NCBI RefSeq assembly: GCF_013085465.1 | Contig: NZ_CP049838.1 | Coordinates: 2,604,001-2,668,000, forward strand | DNA length: 64,000 nucleotides | Source of the DNA: Streptomyces asoensis | Lineage (GTDB): Bacteria; Actinomycetota; Actinomycetes; Streptomycetales; Streptomycetaceae | Direction of reading: 5' to 3' | Shown: positions 26,500 through 34,091 of the stretch, piece by piece | How the letters are laid out: every line of letters begins with the position of its first letter | How positions within the stretch are numbered: the stretch's first letter is position 1 | The notes under the pieces: model-generated | The model's database searches: none | Told to the model about the DNA's origin: nothing | The model's input: only the letters and a program-made list of their open reading frames with translations | Translations under genes and position numbers: made by a program

Positions 26500-27738
26500 A
26501 TGACGAAGAACTGGTCCGTGGTGCGTGTCCTGCGGGACCGCGACGCGGCGCTCTACCTGGCCGCGTCGTCGGTATCCGGTTTCGGCACCTCGGCGCTCTG
26601 GCTGGCGTCCGGGGTGTGGGTCAAGGACCTCACCGGCTCGAACGGGCTCGCGGCGCTGTGCATGCTCGCCCTGTGGGCGCCCACCCTGCTCGGCCCGCTG
26701 CTGGGCACCCTCGCCGACCGGGTCCGCCGCAAGCCCCTGCTGATCGCGCTCGATCTGCTTCCGGCGGCCCTCCTGCCCACCCTCCTCGCCGTCGACTCCC
26801 CCGACGGGGTGTGGCTCCTGTTCGCGGTGCTGTTCGTGTACGGGGCGGCCTCGGTCGTGCACGACGCGGCCGAGTCCGCGCTCGTCGCCGCCGCCGTCGC
26901 CCCCGGCCTGCTCGGCGACTTCAACGGGCTGCGCTTCACGGCCGCCGAGGGCATGAAGCTGGTGGCCCCCCTGGCGGGCGCCGGCGTGTACGCGGTCTAC
27001 GGCGGCCCCGCCGTGGCGCTCCTGGACGCGGCCTCCTTCGTGTGCGCGGCGGGGCTGTACGCGTGCGTGCGGGTCGGCGAGGAGCGGCCGCGGCCGGCCG
27101 GCGGACACTGGCGTGCGCAGACCGCCGAGGGCGCCCGCTTCCTGTGGGGCCACCCCGAGCTGCGCCCGCTGGTCCTGGCGGGCGGTGCGACGATGCTGTT
27201 CTCGGGCCTCGGCGGCCCGCTGGTCTACGCCGTCGTCGAGGGCCTCGGCCACTCCCCCGCGTACACGGGCACGCTCTACGCCGTCCAGGGCGCCGGTTCG
27301 GTCGTGGTGGGGCTGTTCTCGGGGCCCGCGCTGCGGCGGCTGGGGGAACGCCGGTTCGCCGGATGCGGGATCGCCCTCACCGCCGTCGCGGTCGCCGCAC
27401 AGGCCGTTGCCTCGGATCCCGTGGCCCTGGTGTGCAGCGCGGCGATCGGGGCGGGGCTGCCCTGTGTGCTGATCGCCGCGCTGACCGCCGTACAGCGGGA
27501 GACGCCGGACGCGCTGCTCGGCCGGGCCACCGCGACGGCCGGCACGCTGATGTACGCGCCGACCGCCGTCGGCCTCGCGGCGGGCGCGGGCCTGGTCGAA
27601 GTCGTGCCGTACCGGCCACTGCTGGTGCTGCTGGCCCTGGCCCGGCTGACGGTCCTGCCGCTGCTGCGCGGCGCTCAGCGGGCGGCCAGCGCCTCGCGTA
27701 CGGCCGCCAGGTCCCCGTCCGACGCCAATCCCGCGTGA
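26500..27738 (+). CDS. MFS transporter
   Basis: A 412-residue major facilitator with about 12 predicted helices. The loop 2-3 motif reads GTLADRVRRKPLL (about 68-80). The relation is to the MFS_3/DHA3-like exporters (macrolide-efflux type), but the substrate cannot be predicted. The start at 26500 lacks a good Shine-Dalgarno. Its 3' end overlaps the convergent gene at 27675 by 64 nt, an uncommon arrangement; the overlapping tail (AASASRTAARSPSDANPA) is low-complexity. Confidence 0.8.
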   Translation: MTKNWSVVRVLRDRDAALYLAASSVSGFGTSALWLASGVWVKDLTGSNGLAALCMLALWAPTLLGPLLGTLADRVRRKPLLIALDLLPAALLPTLLAVDSPDGVWLLFAVLFVYGAASVVHDAAESALVAAAVAPGLLGDFNGLRFTAAEGMKLVAPLAGAGVYAVYGGPAVALLDAASFVCAAGLYACVRVGEERPRPAGGHWRAQTAEGARFLWGHPELRPLVLAGGATMLFSGLGGPLVYAVVEGLGHSPAYTGTLYAVQGAGSVVVGLFSGPALRRLGERRFAGCGIALTAVAVAAQAVASDPVALVCSAAIGAGLPCVLIAALTAVQRETPDALLGRATATAGTLMYAPTAVGLAAGAGLVEVVPYRPLLVLLALARLTVLPLLRGAQRAASASRTAARSPSDANPA

Positions 27739-28850
27739 TAGAGCCGGACTTCGGTCGCGCCGAGTTCGCGTGCCCGCGCCATGTCGGCGGTGAGTGTCCC
27801 CGGGCTGCCGCCCATGCCGGAGACGACTCCGAAGTTGGCGGCGATGACCGCGCCCGCCCGGCCCTGCCCGGCGAAGGGGGCCAGCAGGCCGGGGCCGCCC
27901 GCGCAGGGCACGACGACCCCGTCCGCGACGGACAGGATGTGCGCCGGGTCGACGCCCGGGTTGGCGCCGACGTGGTAGGTCACGGGGTCGGCGTGCAACA
28001 GGACCTGGAAGCCGGCGGGCGCGGCGTCCCGTACCGCCCGCACGGCGCTCTCCTGGAGCGTGCGGGCGGTTTCGTCGCGCCACGCGCGCGTGGCCGCCGC
28101 CGTCTCCTCCCCGAGCAGCTTCTCGATCTCCGCCCAGCCTCCCCCGCCGTCCGGCGCCCCCTGCCACAGCGGCTCCAGCGCCTCCCGTACGGCGGCGGAG
28201 AGCGCCTCGGCGTCCAGGCCCCGCTCGCCGTAGCCGGCCCGGCAGGCGGGGCAGAAGCAGAGCGCCATCAGGTACTGGCCGGCCTCCCCGAGGCCGACGC
28301 CGCCGGTCTTGTCGTGGGCGTGCAGGTGCTGGAGCCCGTACCAGCCGAGGGACTCCAGTTCGGTGCCGCCCGCGCCGGGGCGTACGGCGGCCTCGGCGGC
28401 GAGGTCGACGAGGTACGCGCGCGTGGCGGGCTGGGCGATGCAGGGGGCCCACGGGTAGCGGTCGCCGTAGGCGTTGACGACCGAGGTGTCCGGATGCTCG
28501 GCGCCCAGCCGGGAGTTGTGCGCGAGGACCACCCAGGTGTGCACGTCGAGACCGGCCCGCGCGAGCGCTTCGGCGGCCTCGCCGTAGGCGTCGCCGGGGG
28601 CCCAGTCACCGGCCGGGTACGGGTGCAGGGCGCGGCCCTTCCAGCGGTCGCCGGCCGGATCCGTCGGGTACAGCACGGCCGCGTGCTCGGCGGTGACGAT
28701 GCGGTGGCGCGGGTGGCGGGGGGTGAGGGCGCGGGTGGAGTGGTAGGCGGCGGCGAGGGTCACCTGATCCACGCCGAGCGCGGCGATCCGGGCGGCCGCC
28801 TCGGGGTCGCCGGTGACGTCCCAGGGATAGACGAATGTCGACGCCTTCAC
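27675..28850 (-). CDS. unrecognised TIM-barrel-like protein of uronate operon
   Basis: A 391-residue cytoplasmic protein I cannot assign. The sequence alternates strands and helices as in a TIM barrel (FVYPWDVTG, LDVHTWVVLAHN, LGWYGLQHLHAHDK, FQVLLHADP, EVRLYHAGL). It has a Cys cluster, CFCPACRAGYGERG (about 197-210), a motif also seen in some uncharacterised glycosidase-like barrels. The GTG start directly abuts the TAA of the KdgD gene, with GGAGGA inside that gene, so it is translated with it. A role in uronate or aldarate breakdown is likely by position, possibly filling the missing lactonase or dehydratase step; unproven. Confidence 0.6.
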   Translation of the reverse strand: MKASTFVYPWDVTGDPEAAARIAALGVDQVTLAAAYHSTRALTPRHPRHRIVTAEHAAVLYPTDPAGDRWKGRALHPYPAGDWAPGDAYGEAAEALARAGLDVHTWVVLAHNSRLGAEHPDTSVVNAYGDRYPWAPCIAQPATRAYLVDLAAEAAVRPGAGGTELESLGWYGLQHLHAHDKTGGVGLGEAGQYLMALCFCPACRAGYGERGLDAEALSAAVREALEPLWQGAPDGGGGWAEIEKLLGEETAAATRAWRDETARTLQESAVRAVRDAAPAGFQVLLHADPVTYHVGANPGVDPAHILSVADGVVVPCAGGPGLLAPFAGQGRAGAVIAANFGVVSGMGGSPGTLTADMARARELGATEVRLYHAGLASDGDLAAVREALAAR

Positions 28851-29792
28851 TTACTTGTCCTCCTCCAGCAGCGCGTAGCCGCGCTCGATCACCTGGGCGA
28901 GCTGCTTGACATGATCCTCGCTCGGTTCGTGCAGCGGCGGGCGCACCTCGCCCACGTCGAGGCCGCGCAGCCGGACCCCGGCCTTGACGAGGGAGACGGC
29001 GTAACCGCGGCCCTGGGCCCGCAGTTCGACGAACGGCCGGTAGAAGCCGTCGAGGAGTCGGTGGACGGTGGTGTCGTCGCCGGTGGTGAGGGCCCGGTGG
29101 AAGGCGAGGGCGATCTCGGGGGCGAAGCAGAACACGGCCGAGGAGTAGAGGGTGACGCCGAGGGCCCGGTAGGCGAGCTGGGTCTGTTCGGCGGTCGGCA
29201 GACCGTTGAAGTAGAGGAAGTCGCCGGGGACCTCGGTGCGGACGGCGCTGACGGTCCGCTGCATCAGGTCGAGGTCACCGAGGCCGTCCTTGAGGCCGAT
29301 GATCCCCTCGGTGCGGGCGAGTTCGACGACGGTCTCGGGGGTGAAGACGGCGTTGTCGCGCTGGTAGACGATGACCGGAAGGGCGGTCGCGGCCGCCACC
29401 TCCCGGTAGTGGCGCAGCAGGCCCTCCTGGGCGGCGACGACGAGGTAGGGCGGCATGGCGAGCAGGCCGTCCGCCCCGGCCGACTCGGCCAGCCTCGCGT
29501 AGCGCACGGCGAGCGCGGTCCCGTAGCCGGCGCCCGCGACGACCGGCACCCGCCCGGCGGTCTCGGCCACGGCCGCCCGCACACAGGCCTCGAACTCCTC
29601 CGGGGCGAGCGCGTGGAACTCCCCGGTCCCGCAGGCCGCGAAGACTGCGGCGGCGCCCGCCTCGACGCCGCGGCGGACGTGCGCGCGGTAGGTGTCGAGG
29701 TCGAGGGAGCCGTCGGGGCCGTAGGCGGTGACGGGGAAGAACAGCGGTCCGCTGGGGACGCGCAGACGGTCGGCGAGCGGGGCTGACGTCAC
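28851..29792 (-). CDS. kdgD: 5-dehydro-4-deoxyglucarate dehydratase
   Basis: A 313-residue DHDPS-superfamily enzyme. It turns 5-dehydro-4-deoxyglucarate into 2-oxoglutarate semialdehyde with loss of water and CO2, the end of the oxidative uronate route. FAACGTGEFHALAPEE is the active-site loop, Tyr in VIVYQRDNAVF the relay, Lys in GLKDGLGDLD the Schiff base; FNGLPTAEQTQLAYRALG and LYSSAVFCFAPEI are KdgD-like signatures. I start at the GTG at 29792 (GGGAG 5 nt before), which matches family length; ATGs at 29810 and 29858 run into the repeat region. The gene is divergent from uronate dehydrogenase. Confidence 0.85.
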   Translation of the reverse strand: MTSAPLADRLRVPSGPLFFPVTAYGPDGSLDLDTYRAHVRRGVEAGAAAVFAACGTGEFHALAPEEFEACVRAAVAETAGRVPVVAGAGYGTALAVRYARLAESAGADGLLAMPPYLVVAAQEGLLRHYREVAAATALPVIVYQRDNAVFTPETVVELARTEGIIGLKDGLGDLDLMQRTVSAVRTEVPGDFLYFNGLPTAEQTQLAYRALGVTLYSSAVFCFAPEIALAFHRALTTGDDTTVHRLLDGFYRPFVELRAQGRGYAVSLVKAGVRLRGLDVGEVRPPLHEPSEDHVKQLAQVIERGYALLEEDK

Positions 29793-29804
29793 GGGCTCTC
29801 CCGG

Positions 29805-29844
29805 GTCCATAACGGGTCCATATTCTTGAGCAGCGTCCATATTC
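29805..29844. repeat. GTCCATA direct repeats upstream of kdgD
   Basis: GTCCATATTC occurs at 29816-29825 and again at 29835-29844 (19 bp apart), with a third partial copy GTCCATAAC at 29805-29813. They sit at the kdgD start/upstream region, where a uronate regulator could bind. Confidence 0.45.
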
Positions 29845-29935
29845 CTGAACGAGCTCACGCTAGGGTGCCCGATCGAGCCGGGTCAAGCGCGCCAACCCGC
29901 GAGACACCAGCAGTTTTGCCACTCCTGTAGGACAC

Positions 29936-29998
29936 TTGACGGGCGCCGCCACCGCTCCTTAGCGTGTCCATGCATGTGAACCGTGGCCACACATGCAT
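29936..29998 (+). promoter_or_regulatory. udh promoter with 9-bp inverted-repeat operator
   Basis: A near-consensus promoter (TTGACG 29936-29941, 18-nt spacer, TAGCGT 29960-29965) reads towards the uronate dehydrogenase gene. An inverted repeat, ATGCATGTG (29970-29978) and CACATGCAT (29990-29998), straddles the expected start point near 29972, the position of a repressor operator. The DeoR-type regulator downstream is a candidate binder. Confidence 0.55.
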
Positions 29999-30031
29999 CC
30001 GCTTCTTCCAGTGATCCAAGGAGACCCGAGG

Positions 30032-30856
30032 ATGCCCGCTCCGCGCACCGTCCTGCTCACCGGCGCCGCCGGCGGCCTCGGCACCCTGATGCGGGACCTG
30101 CTGCCCGACTACGGCTACGAGCTGCGCCTGCTCGACCTGCGTCCGATCGAGGACGCGCCGGAGGCGATCGTCGCGGACCTGGCCGACAGGGACGCGGTCC
30201 GGGAGGCCGTGCGGGGCGTCGACGCGATCATCCACCTCGCGGGCATCTCGCTGGAAGCCCCCTTCGAGAAGATCCTCGGCGCGAACATCGCGGGCACGTA
30301 CAACCTGTACGAGGCGGCACGCGAGGAGGGCGTGCAGCGCATCGTCTTCGCCTCCTCCAACCACGCGGTCGGCTTCACCCCCCGCCCCCGGGCCGACGTG
30401 TCGCCCGACGAGGGTGAGCTGATCCCGATCGACACCCCGCGCCGCCCGGACACCTTCTACGGCCTGTCCAAGTCCTTCGGCGAGGACCTCGCCCAGCTCT
30501 ACTGGGACAAGCACGGCCTGGAGAGCGTGTCGGTTCGCATCGGCTCCTGCTTCGCCGAGCCCACCAGCGTGCGCATGCTGTCGCTGTGGATGAGCCCGGC
30601 CGACGGCGCCCGCCTCTTCCACGCGGCCCTGACCGCCGAGAACGTCGGCCACACCGTCGTCTACGGCTCCTCCGCCAACACCCGGCTGTGGTGGGACCTC
30701 GGCACCGCGCGGGCGCTCGGCTACGAGCCGCAGGACGACTCCGAGCCGTACGCCGAGAAGCTGATCGCCGAGCAGGGCGAGCTGGACCCGGAGAACATCG
30801 CCCACGCCTACCTGGGCGGCCACTTCGTCAGCGACCCGCCGATCTGGCCGTACTGA
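30032..30856 (+). CDS. udh: uronate dehydrogenase (SDR, NAD-dependent)
   Basis: A 274-residue extended SDR. LLTGAAGGLG is the NAD loop; HLAGISLEAPFEKILGANI and the catalytic YGLSKSFGE (Tyr, Lys) follow; FASSNHAVGF and SVRIGSCFAEPTSVRMLS match uronate dehydrogenases. It oxidises galacturonate or glucuronate to the aldarolactone. ATG at 30032, with AAGGAG 8 nt upstream; an in-frame ATG at 29993 lies in the operator. With kdgD it brackets the oxidative uronate pathway, which suits the monomer released by the pectinases. Confidence 0.88.
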   Translation: MPAPRTVLLTGAAGGLGTLMRDLLPDYGYELRLLDLRPIEDAPEAIVADLADRDAVREAVRGVDAIIHLAGISLEAPFEKILGANIAGTYNLYEAAREEGVQRIVFASSNHAVGFTPRPRADVSPDEGELIPIDTPRRPDTFYGLSKSFGEDLAQLYWDKHGLESVSVRIGSCFAEPTSVRMLSLWMSPADGARLFHAALTAENVGHTVVYGSSANTRLWWDLGTARALGYEPQDDSEPYAEKLIAEQGELDPENIAHAYLGGHFVSDPPIWPY

Positions 30857-30871
30857 CCGGAGAACGGACCT

Positions 30872-30904
30872 CGGCGGGCGGGCACCGAACGGGCCCGCCC
30901 GCCG
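30872..30904 (+). terminator. 12-bp hairpin after udh
   Basis: Arms CGGCGGGCGGGC (30872-30883) and the perfect complement (30893-30904) with a 9-nt loop, 15 nt after the udh stop. A strong intrinsic terminator by stem, without a T-run. Confidence 0.65.
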
Positions 30905-31113
30905 CCGTATCCGGGCACGCGCCCTGCCCTATCCCACCCGCCGCCCGGCTGCCCCGCAGGTCCGAGCCGGGCAGGCCGCACGGCAGACGGGCCCACCCGG
31001 GCGGTATCGGGCCCGCAACGGGCCTGGTCAGTGCCGCGCCCCCGCTGTAGAACTTCCCCCATGGGCCCCACCGGGCCCGAACGGGCAGGACAGCGGGAGA
31101 GCGAGGTGACGAC

Positions 31114-31884
31114 ATGACCCCCAGAACGGCGGAGGAGCGCCAGCGCGAGATCGTGCGCGCCGCGCGCGCCACCGGCGCGGTCGACGTCGCCACGCTCGCC
31201 ACCGAACTGGGCGTGGCCAGGGAGACCGTACGGCGGGACCTGCGCGCCCTGGAGGAGCACGGCCTGGTACGCCGTACGCACGGCGGCGCCTATCCCGTGG
31301 AGAGCGCCGGCTTCGAGACGACGCTGGCCTTCCGCGCCACCAGCCATGTGCCCGAGAAGCGCCGGATCGCCGCCGCGGCGGCCGGGCTGCTCGGGGACGC
31401 CGAGACGGTCTTCGTCGACGAGGGCTTCACCCCGCAGCTCATCGCCGAGGCGCTGCCCAGGGACCGGCCGCTGACCGTGGTCACCGCGTCCCTGCCGGTC
31501 GCGGGCACGCTCGCCGAGACCGAGAACATGTCCGTACTGCTGCTCGGCGGCCGGGTCCGCTCCGGCACCCTGGCCACCGTCGACCACTGGACGACGAAGA
31601 TGCTGGCCGGCTTCGTCGTCGACCTCGCCTACATCGGCGCCAACGGCATCTCCCGCGAACACGGTCTGACCACTCCGGACCCGGCCGTCGGCGAGGTCAA
31701 GGCGCAGGCCGTGCGGGCGGCCCGCCGGGTGGCCTTCGTGGGCGTGCACACCAAGTTCGGAGCGGTCAGCTTCTGCCGGTTCGCCGAGGTGGGCGCACTG
31801 GAGGCGATCGTGACGAGCACGCTGCTGCCGGCGGCCGAGGCCCACCGGTACTCACTGCTGGGGCCTCAGGTCATCCGGGTCTGA
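31114..31884 (+). CDS. DeoR/GlpR-family regulator
   Basis: A 256-residue sugar-metabolism repressor. The N-terminal winged helix contains VDVATLATELGVARETVRRDL and GLVRRTHGGAYP, the DeoR signature; the C-terminal domain (about 75-240) resembles phosphosugar isomerase (VFVDEGFTPQLIAEAL, DLAYIGANGIS) and binds a phosphorylated sugar. Start ATG 31114, GAGGTG upstream. Position after udh suggests control of the uronate genes, but a hairpin terminator separates them. Confidence 0.85.
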   Translation: MTPRTAEERQREIVRAARATGAVDVATLATELGVARETVRRDLRALEEHGLVRRTHGGAYPVESAGFETTLAFRATSHVPEKRRIAAAAAGLLGDAETVFVDEGFTPQLIAEALPRDRPLTVVTASLPVAGTLAETENMSVLLLGGRVRSGTLATVDHWTTKMLAGFVVDLAYIGANGISREHGLTTPDPAVGEVKAQAVRAARRVAFVGVHTKFGAVSFCRFAEVGALEAIVTSTLLPAAEAHRYSLLGPQVIRV

Positions 31885-32022
31885 ACCCCCGGGACCACCG
31901 ACCCACGCGCGGCTGGAGACCGCGCGCCGGCCGGCCGTCTCCGGGACGGCGGCGAACGCGGACGGGCTGGAGCGGGTGGCGAAGGCGGGGTGCCGTAGGC
32001 CCGTGCCCCTGCCATGTCCCTG

Positions 32023-32044
32023 CCCGGACCCGTTCGGGTCCGGG
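32023..32044 (+). terminator. 9-bp hairpin after DeoR gene
   Basis: CCCGGACCC (32023-32031) pairs with GGGTCCGGG (32036-32044) around a GTTC loop, 138 nt after the DeoR stop and before the TerD gene. Confidence 0.5.
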
Positions 32045-32082
32045 TAAGGGAACGGCAAAGTGGTCTCGCTCGTTCACCCGGC

Positions 32083-33279
32083 ATGACAGCTATGACCCCC
32101 GGCTCGAACATCCCTCTCTCCACCGCGCGCGTGACGGTGGACGTCGCCGCTCCGGTGCGGCTCGACGTTTCGGGCCTGCTGCTCACCGCCGACGGCAAGG
32201 TGCGCTCCGACGACGACTTCATCTTCTACAACCAGCCGAGCGGCCCCGGCGTGACCTACCGCTCCGGTGGCGGTGCGGCCCCCGACGCGATCATCGTCGA
32301 CACCGCCGCGGTCCCGCCGGGCATCGAGAAGATCGTCGTCACCGCCAGCCCGGACGCCGCGGGGCAGACGTTCCAGGGCGTCGAACCGACGGCGACGATC
32401 CGCAGCGCGGACGACAACAGCGTGCTGGCCACGTTCACGCCCCCGCAGCTCGGTTCGGAGACAGCTCTGGTCGTCGTGGAGGTCTATCTCCGCAACGGCG
32501 CCTGGAAGGCCCGCGCGGTCGGCCAGGGGTACTCCGACGGCCTGGCCGGCATCGCCACCGACTTCGGGGTGACGGTGGAGGAACCGGCACCGGCCGCCCC
32601 GCCGCAGCAGGTCGCCGCACCGCCCGTGCCGCAGTCACCGGTGACCCCGGCGGCCCCGCCGATGCCCCCGGCACCGCCCGCCGCGGCACCCGCCGCCACC
32701 GGGAAGATCAACCTGGACAAGGGCCGGGTCAGCCTCCAGAAGAACCAGACCGTCTCCCTCGTCAAGGGCGGCCGCCCGCTGCTCTCGCAGGTCAAGATGG
32801 GTCTGGGCTGGGAGCCGGCGTTCCGCGGCAAGGACATCGACCTGGACGCCTCGGTCATCGCCTACGGTCCGCAGCGCAACCACATCGACAGCTGCTACTT
32901 CGGCAAGCTCTCCATCGTGAACGGCGCGATCAAGCACTCCGGCGACAACCTCACCGGCGAGGGCGGCGGGGACGACGAGGTGATCGTCGTCGACCTCGGC
33001 CGTCTCCCGCAGGAGGTGACCGGGCTGGTCTTCACGGTGAACTCCTTCTCCGGCCAGAAGTTCACGGAGGTCGCCAAGGCCTACTGCCGTCTCCTGGACG
33101 CCTCGACCGGCGAGGAGCTCGTCCGCTTCGACCTCACCGGCGCCGAACCGCAGACGGGCGTGCTGATGGCCAAGTTGATCAAGCAGTTCTCCGGCGAGTG
33201 GGAGATGACGGCCATGGGCGACTTCGTGAAGGCCCGCACCGTACGGAACATGGTGAAGCCGGGCGCCCAGGCCCTCTAG
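32083..33279 (+). CDS. double-domain TerD-family protein
   Basis: A 398-residue cytoplasmic protein with two TerD domains in tandem (about 10-178 and 228-395), joined by a Pro/Ala-rich linker (180-225). The first has DASGLLLTADGKVRSDDDFIFYN-type sequence (here starting LDVSGLLL); the second has VKMGLGWEP, DLDASVIAYG and GEGGGDDEVIVVDL, with clustered Asp residues expected to bind calcium. TerD proteins are tied to tellurite/oxidative stress and development in Streptomyces; their molecular role is unresolved. The start could be ATG 32083 or 32092; no ribosome binding site is visible. Confidence 0.85.
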   Translation: MTAMTPGSNIPLSTARVTVDVAAPVRLDVSGLLLTADGKVRSDDDFIFYNQPSGPGVTYRSGGGAAPDAIIVDTAAVPPGIEKIVVTASPDAAGQTFQGVEPTATIRSADDNSVLATFTPPQLGSETALVVVEVYLRNGAWKARAVGQGYSDGLAGIATDFGVTVEEPAPAAPPQQVAAPPVPQSPVTPAAPPMPPAPPAAAPAATGKINLDKGRVSLQKNQTVSLVKGGRPLLSQVKMGLGWEPAFRGKDIDLDASVIAYGPQRNHIDSCYFGKLSIVNGAIKHSGDNLTGEGGGDDEVIVVDLGRLPQEVTGLVFTVNSFSGQKFTEVAKAYCRLLDASTGEELVRFDLTGAEPQTGVLMAKLIKQFSGEWEMTAMGDFVKARTVRNMVKPGAQAL

Positions 33280-33318
33280 CCGCGCCCGGGCCTGCCCCGG
33301 CCCGCAGTCGTTCAGCCA

Positions 33319-33346
33319 CGGGCGCCCGCCACCACGGGGGCGCCCG
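33319..33346. terminator. 9-bp bidirectional hairpin
   Basis: CGGGCGCCC (33319-33327) and GGGCGCCCG (33338-33346) with a 10-nt loop, between the convergent TerD and TetR genes. Confidence 0.55.
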
Positions 33347-33352
33347 CTGTCG

Positions 33353-33925
33353 TCACCGCGCGGGCCGCAGTCCCTCCGTCAGCAGCGACACATACCGGCG
33401 GATGGCGCTGCGGTCCCCCTTCGCCAGCTCCGACGCCGTCGCCACCCCGTGCGCGAGGCGCAGTACGTCGATCGGCTCGATGTCCGGCCGCAGGGTGCCC
33501 TCCCGCTGCGCCGCCTCCACCAGCCGGGCCGCCGCCTCCTTCATGTTCGTGCCGCAGGCGGTGACCGCGGCCGCGCTGCCGTCCGTGACGGCGGAGCCCA
33601 GCAGGGACTTCATTCCGCGGACCTGGATCGTGCCGACGCACAGCTCGTTGAGCCACTCCACCAGCGCCTCGCCCGGCGGGAGCTCCTCGCCGAGTTCGTC
33701 GGCCCGCACGGCGAGCGCCTCGATCCGGTCGACGTAGGCCGCCTCCAGCAGCGCCTGACGCGTCGGGAAGTGCCGGTACAGCGTGCCGGATCCGACGCCC
33801 GCCCGCTTGGCGATGTCGTCGAGGGAGGCGCCCTCCCCATGCTCAGCGAAGGCCTCCGCCGCCACCTTCAGCAAGCGCTCGTAGTTGCGGCGAGCGTCCG
33901 CACGCATGGGCCTGACCTGCGTCAT
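33353..33925 (-). CDS. TetR-family repressor of adjacent MFS pump
   Basis: A 190-residue TetR regulator. The DNA-binding domain (about 12-60) reads AAEAFAEHGEGASLDDIAKR then AGVGSGTLYRHFPTRQALLEA. The C-terminal ligand domain is variable. ATG at 33925, AAGGAG 7 nt upstream. It is divergent from the DHA2 exporter at 34092, a classic repressor/pump pair, and two operator-like sites lie in the gap. Confidence 0.88.
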   Translation of the reverse strand: MTQVRPMRADARRNYERLLKVAAEAFAEHGEGASLDDIAKRAGVGSGTLYRHFPTRQALLEAAYVDRIEALAVRADELGEELPPGEALVEWLNELCVGTIQVRGMKSLLGSAVTDGSAAAVTACGTNMKEAAARLVEAAQREGTLRPDIEPIDVLRLAHGVATASELAKGDRSAIRRYVSLLTEGLRPAR

Positions 33926-33945
33926 CCAGTTACTCCTTGCAAACC

Positions 33946-33992
33946 GGGGACTCTCTCCGTATTTTGGCAGACAATAAACGGAGACAGTCCCC
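33946..33992. promoter_or_regulatory. paired operator sites between TetR and MFS genes
   Basis: GGGGACTCTCTCCGT (33946-33960) and ACGGAGACAGTCCCC (33978-33992) are inverted copies of each other (14 of 15 positions), 32 bp centre to centre. Each is also an imperfect palindrome around GGAGAC/GTC, a form seen in TetR operators. They are placed to repress both divergent promoters. Confidence 0.6.
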
Positions 33993-34091
33993 GCTTACTG
34001 CGCTCGTCTCTGCGGGTCCACGACCAGGGTCTCTTCGTGCTGCCCGCATGTTCCACCACTTGACGCGGGGACACCAGACAGGGAGCACCCC

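Noticed and set aside
26490..29786. 1098-residue plus-strand open frame
   Set aside because: Overlaps three supported genes in other frames; no domain; a shadow.
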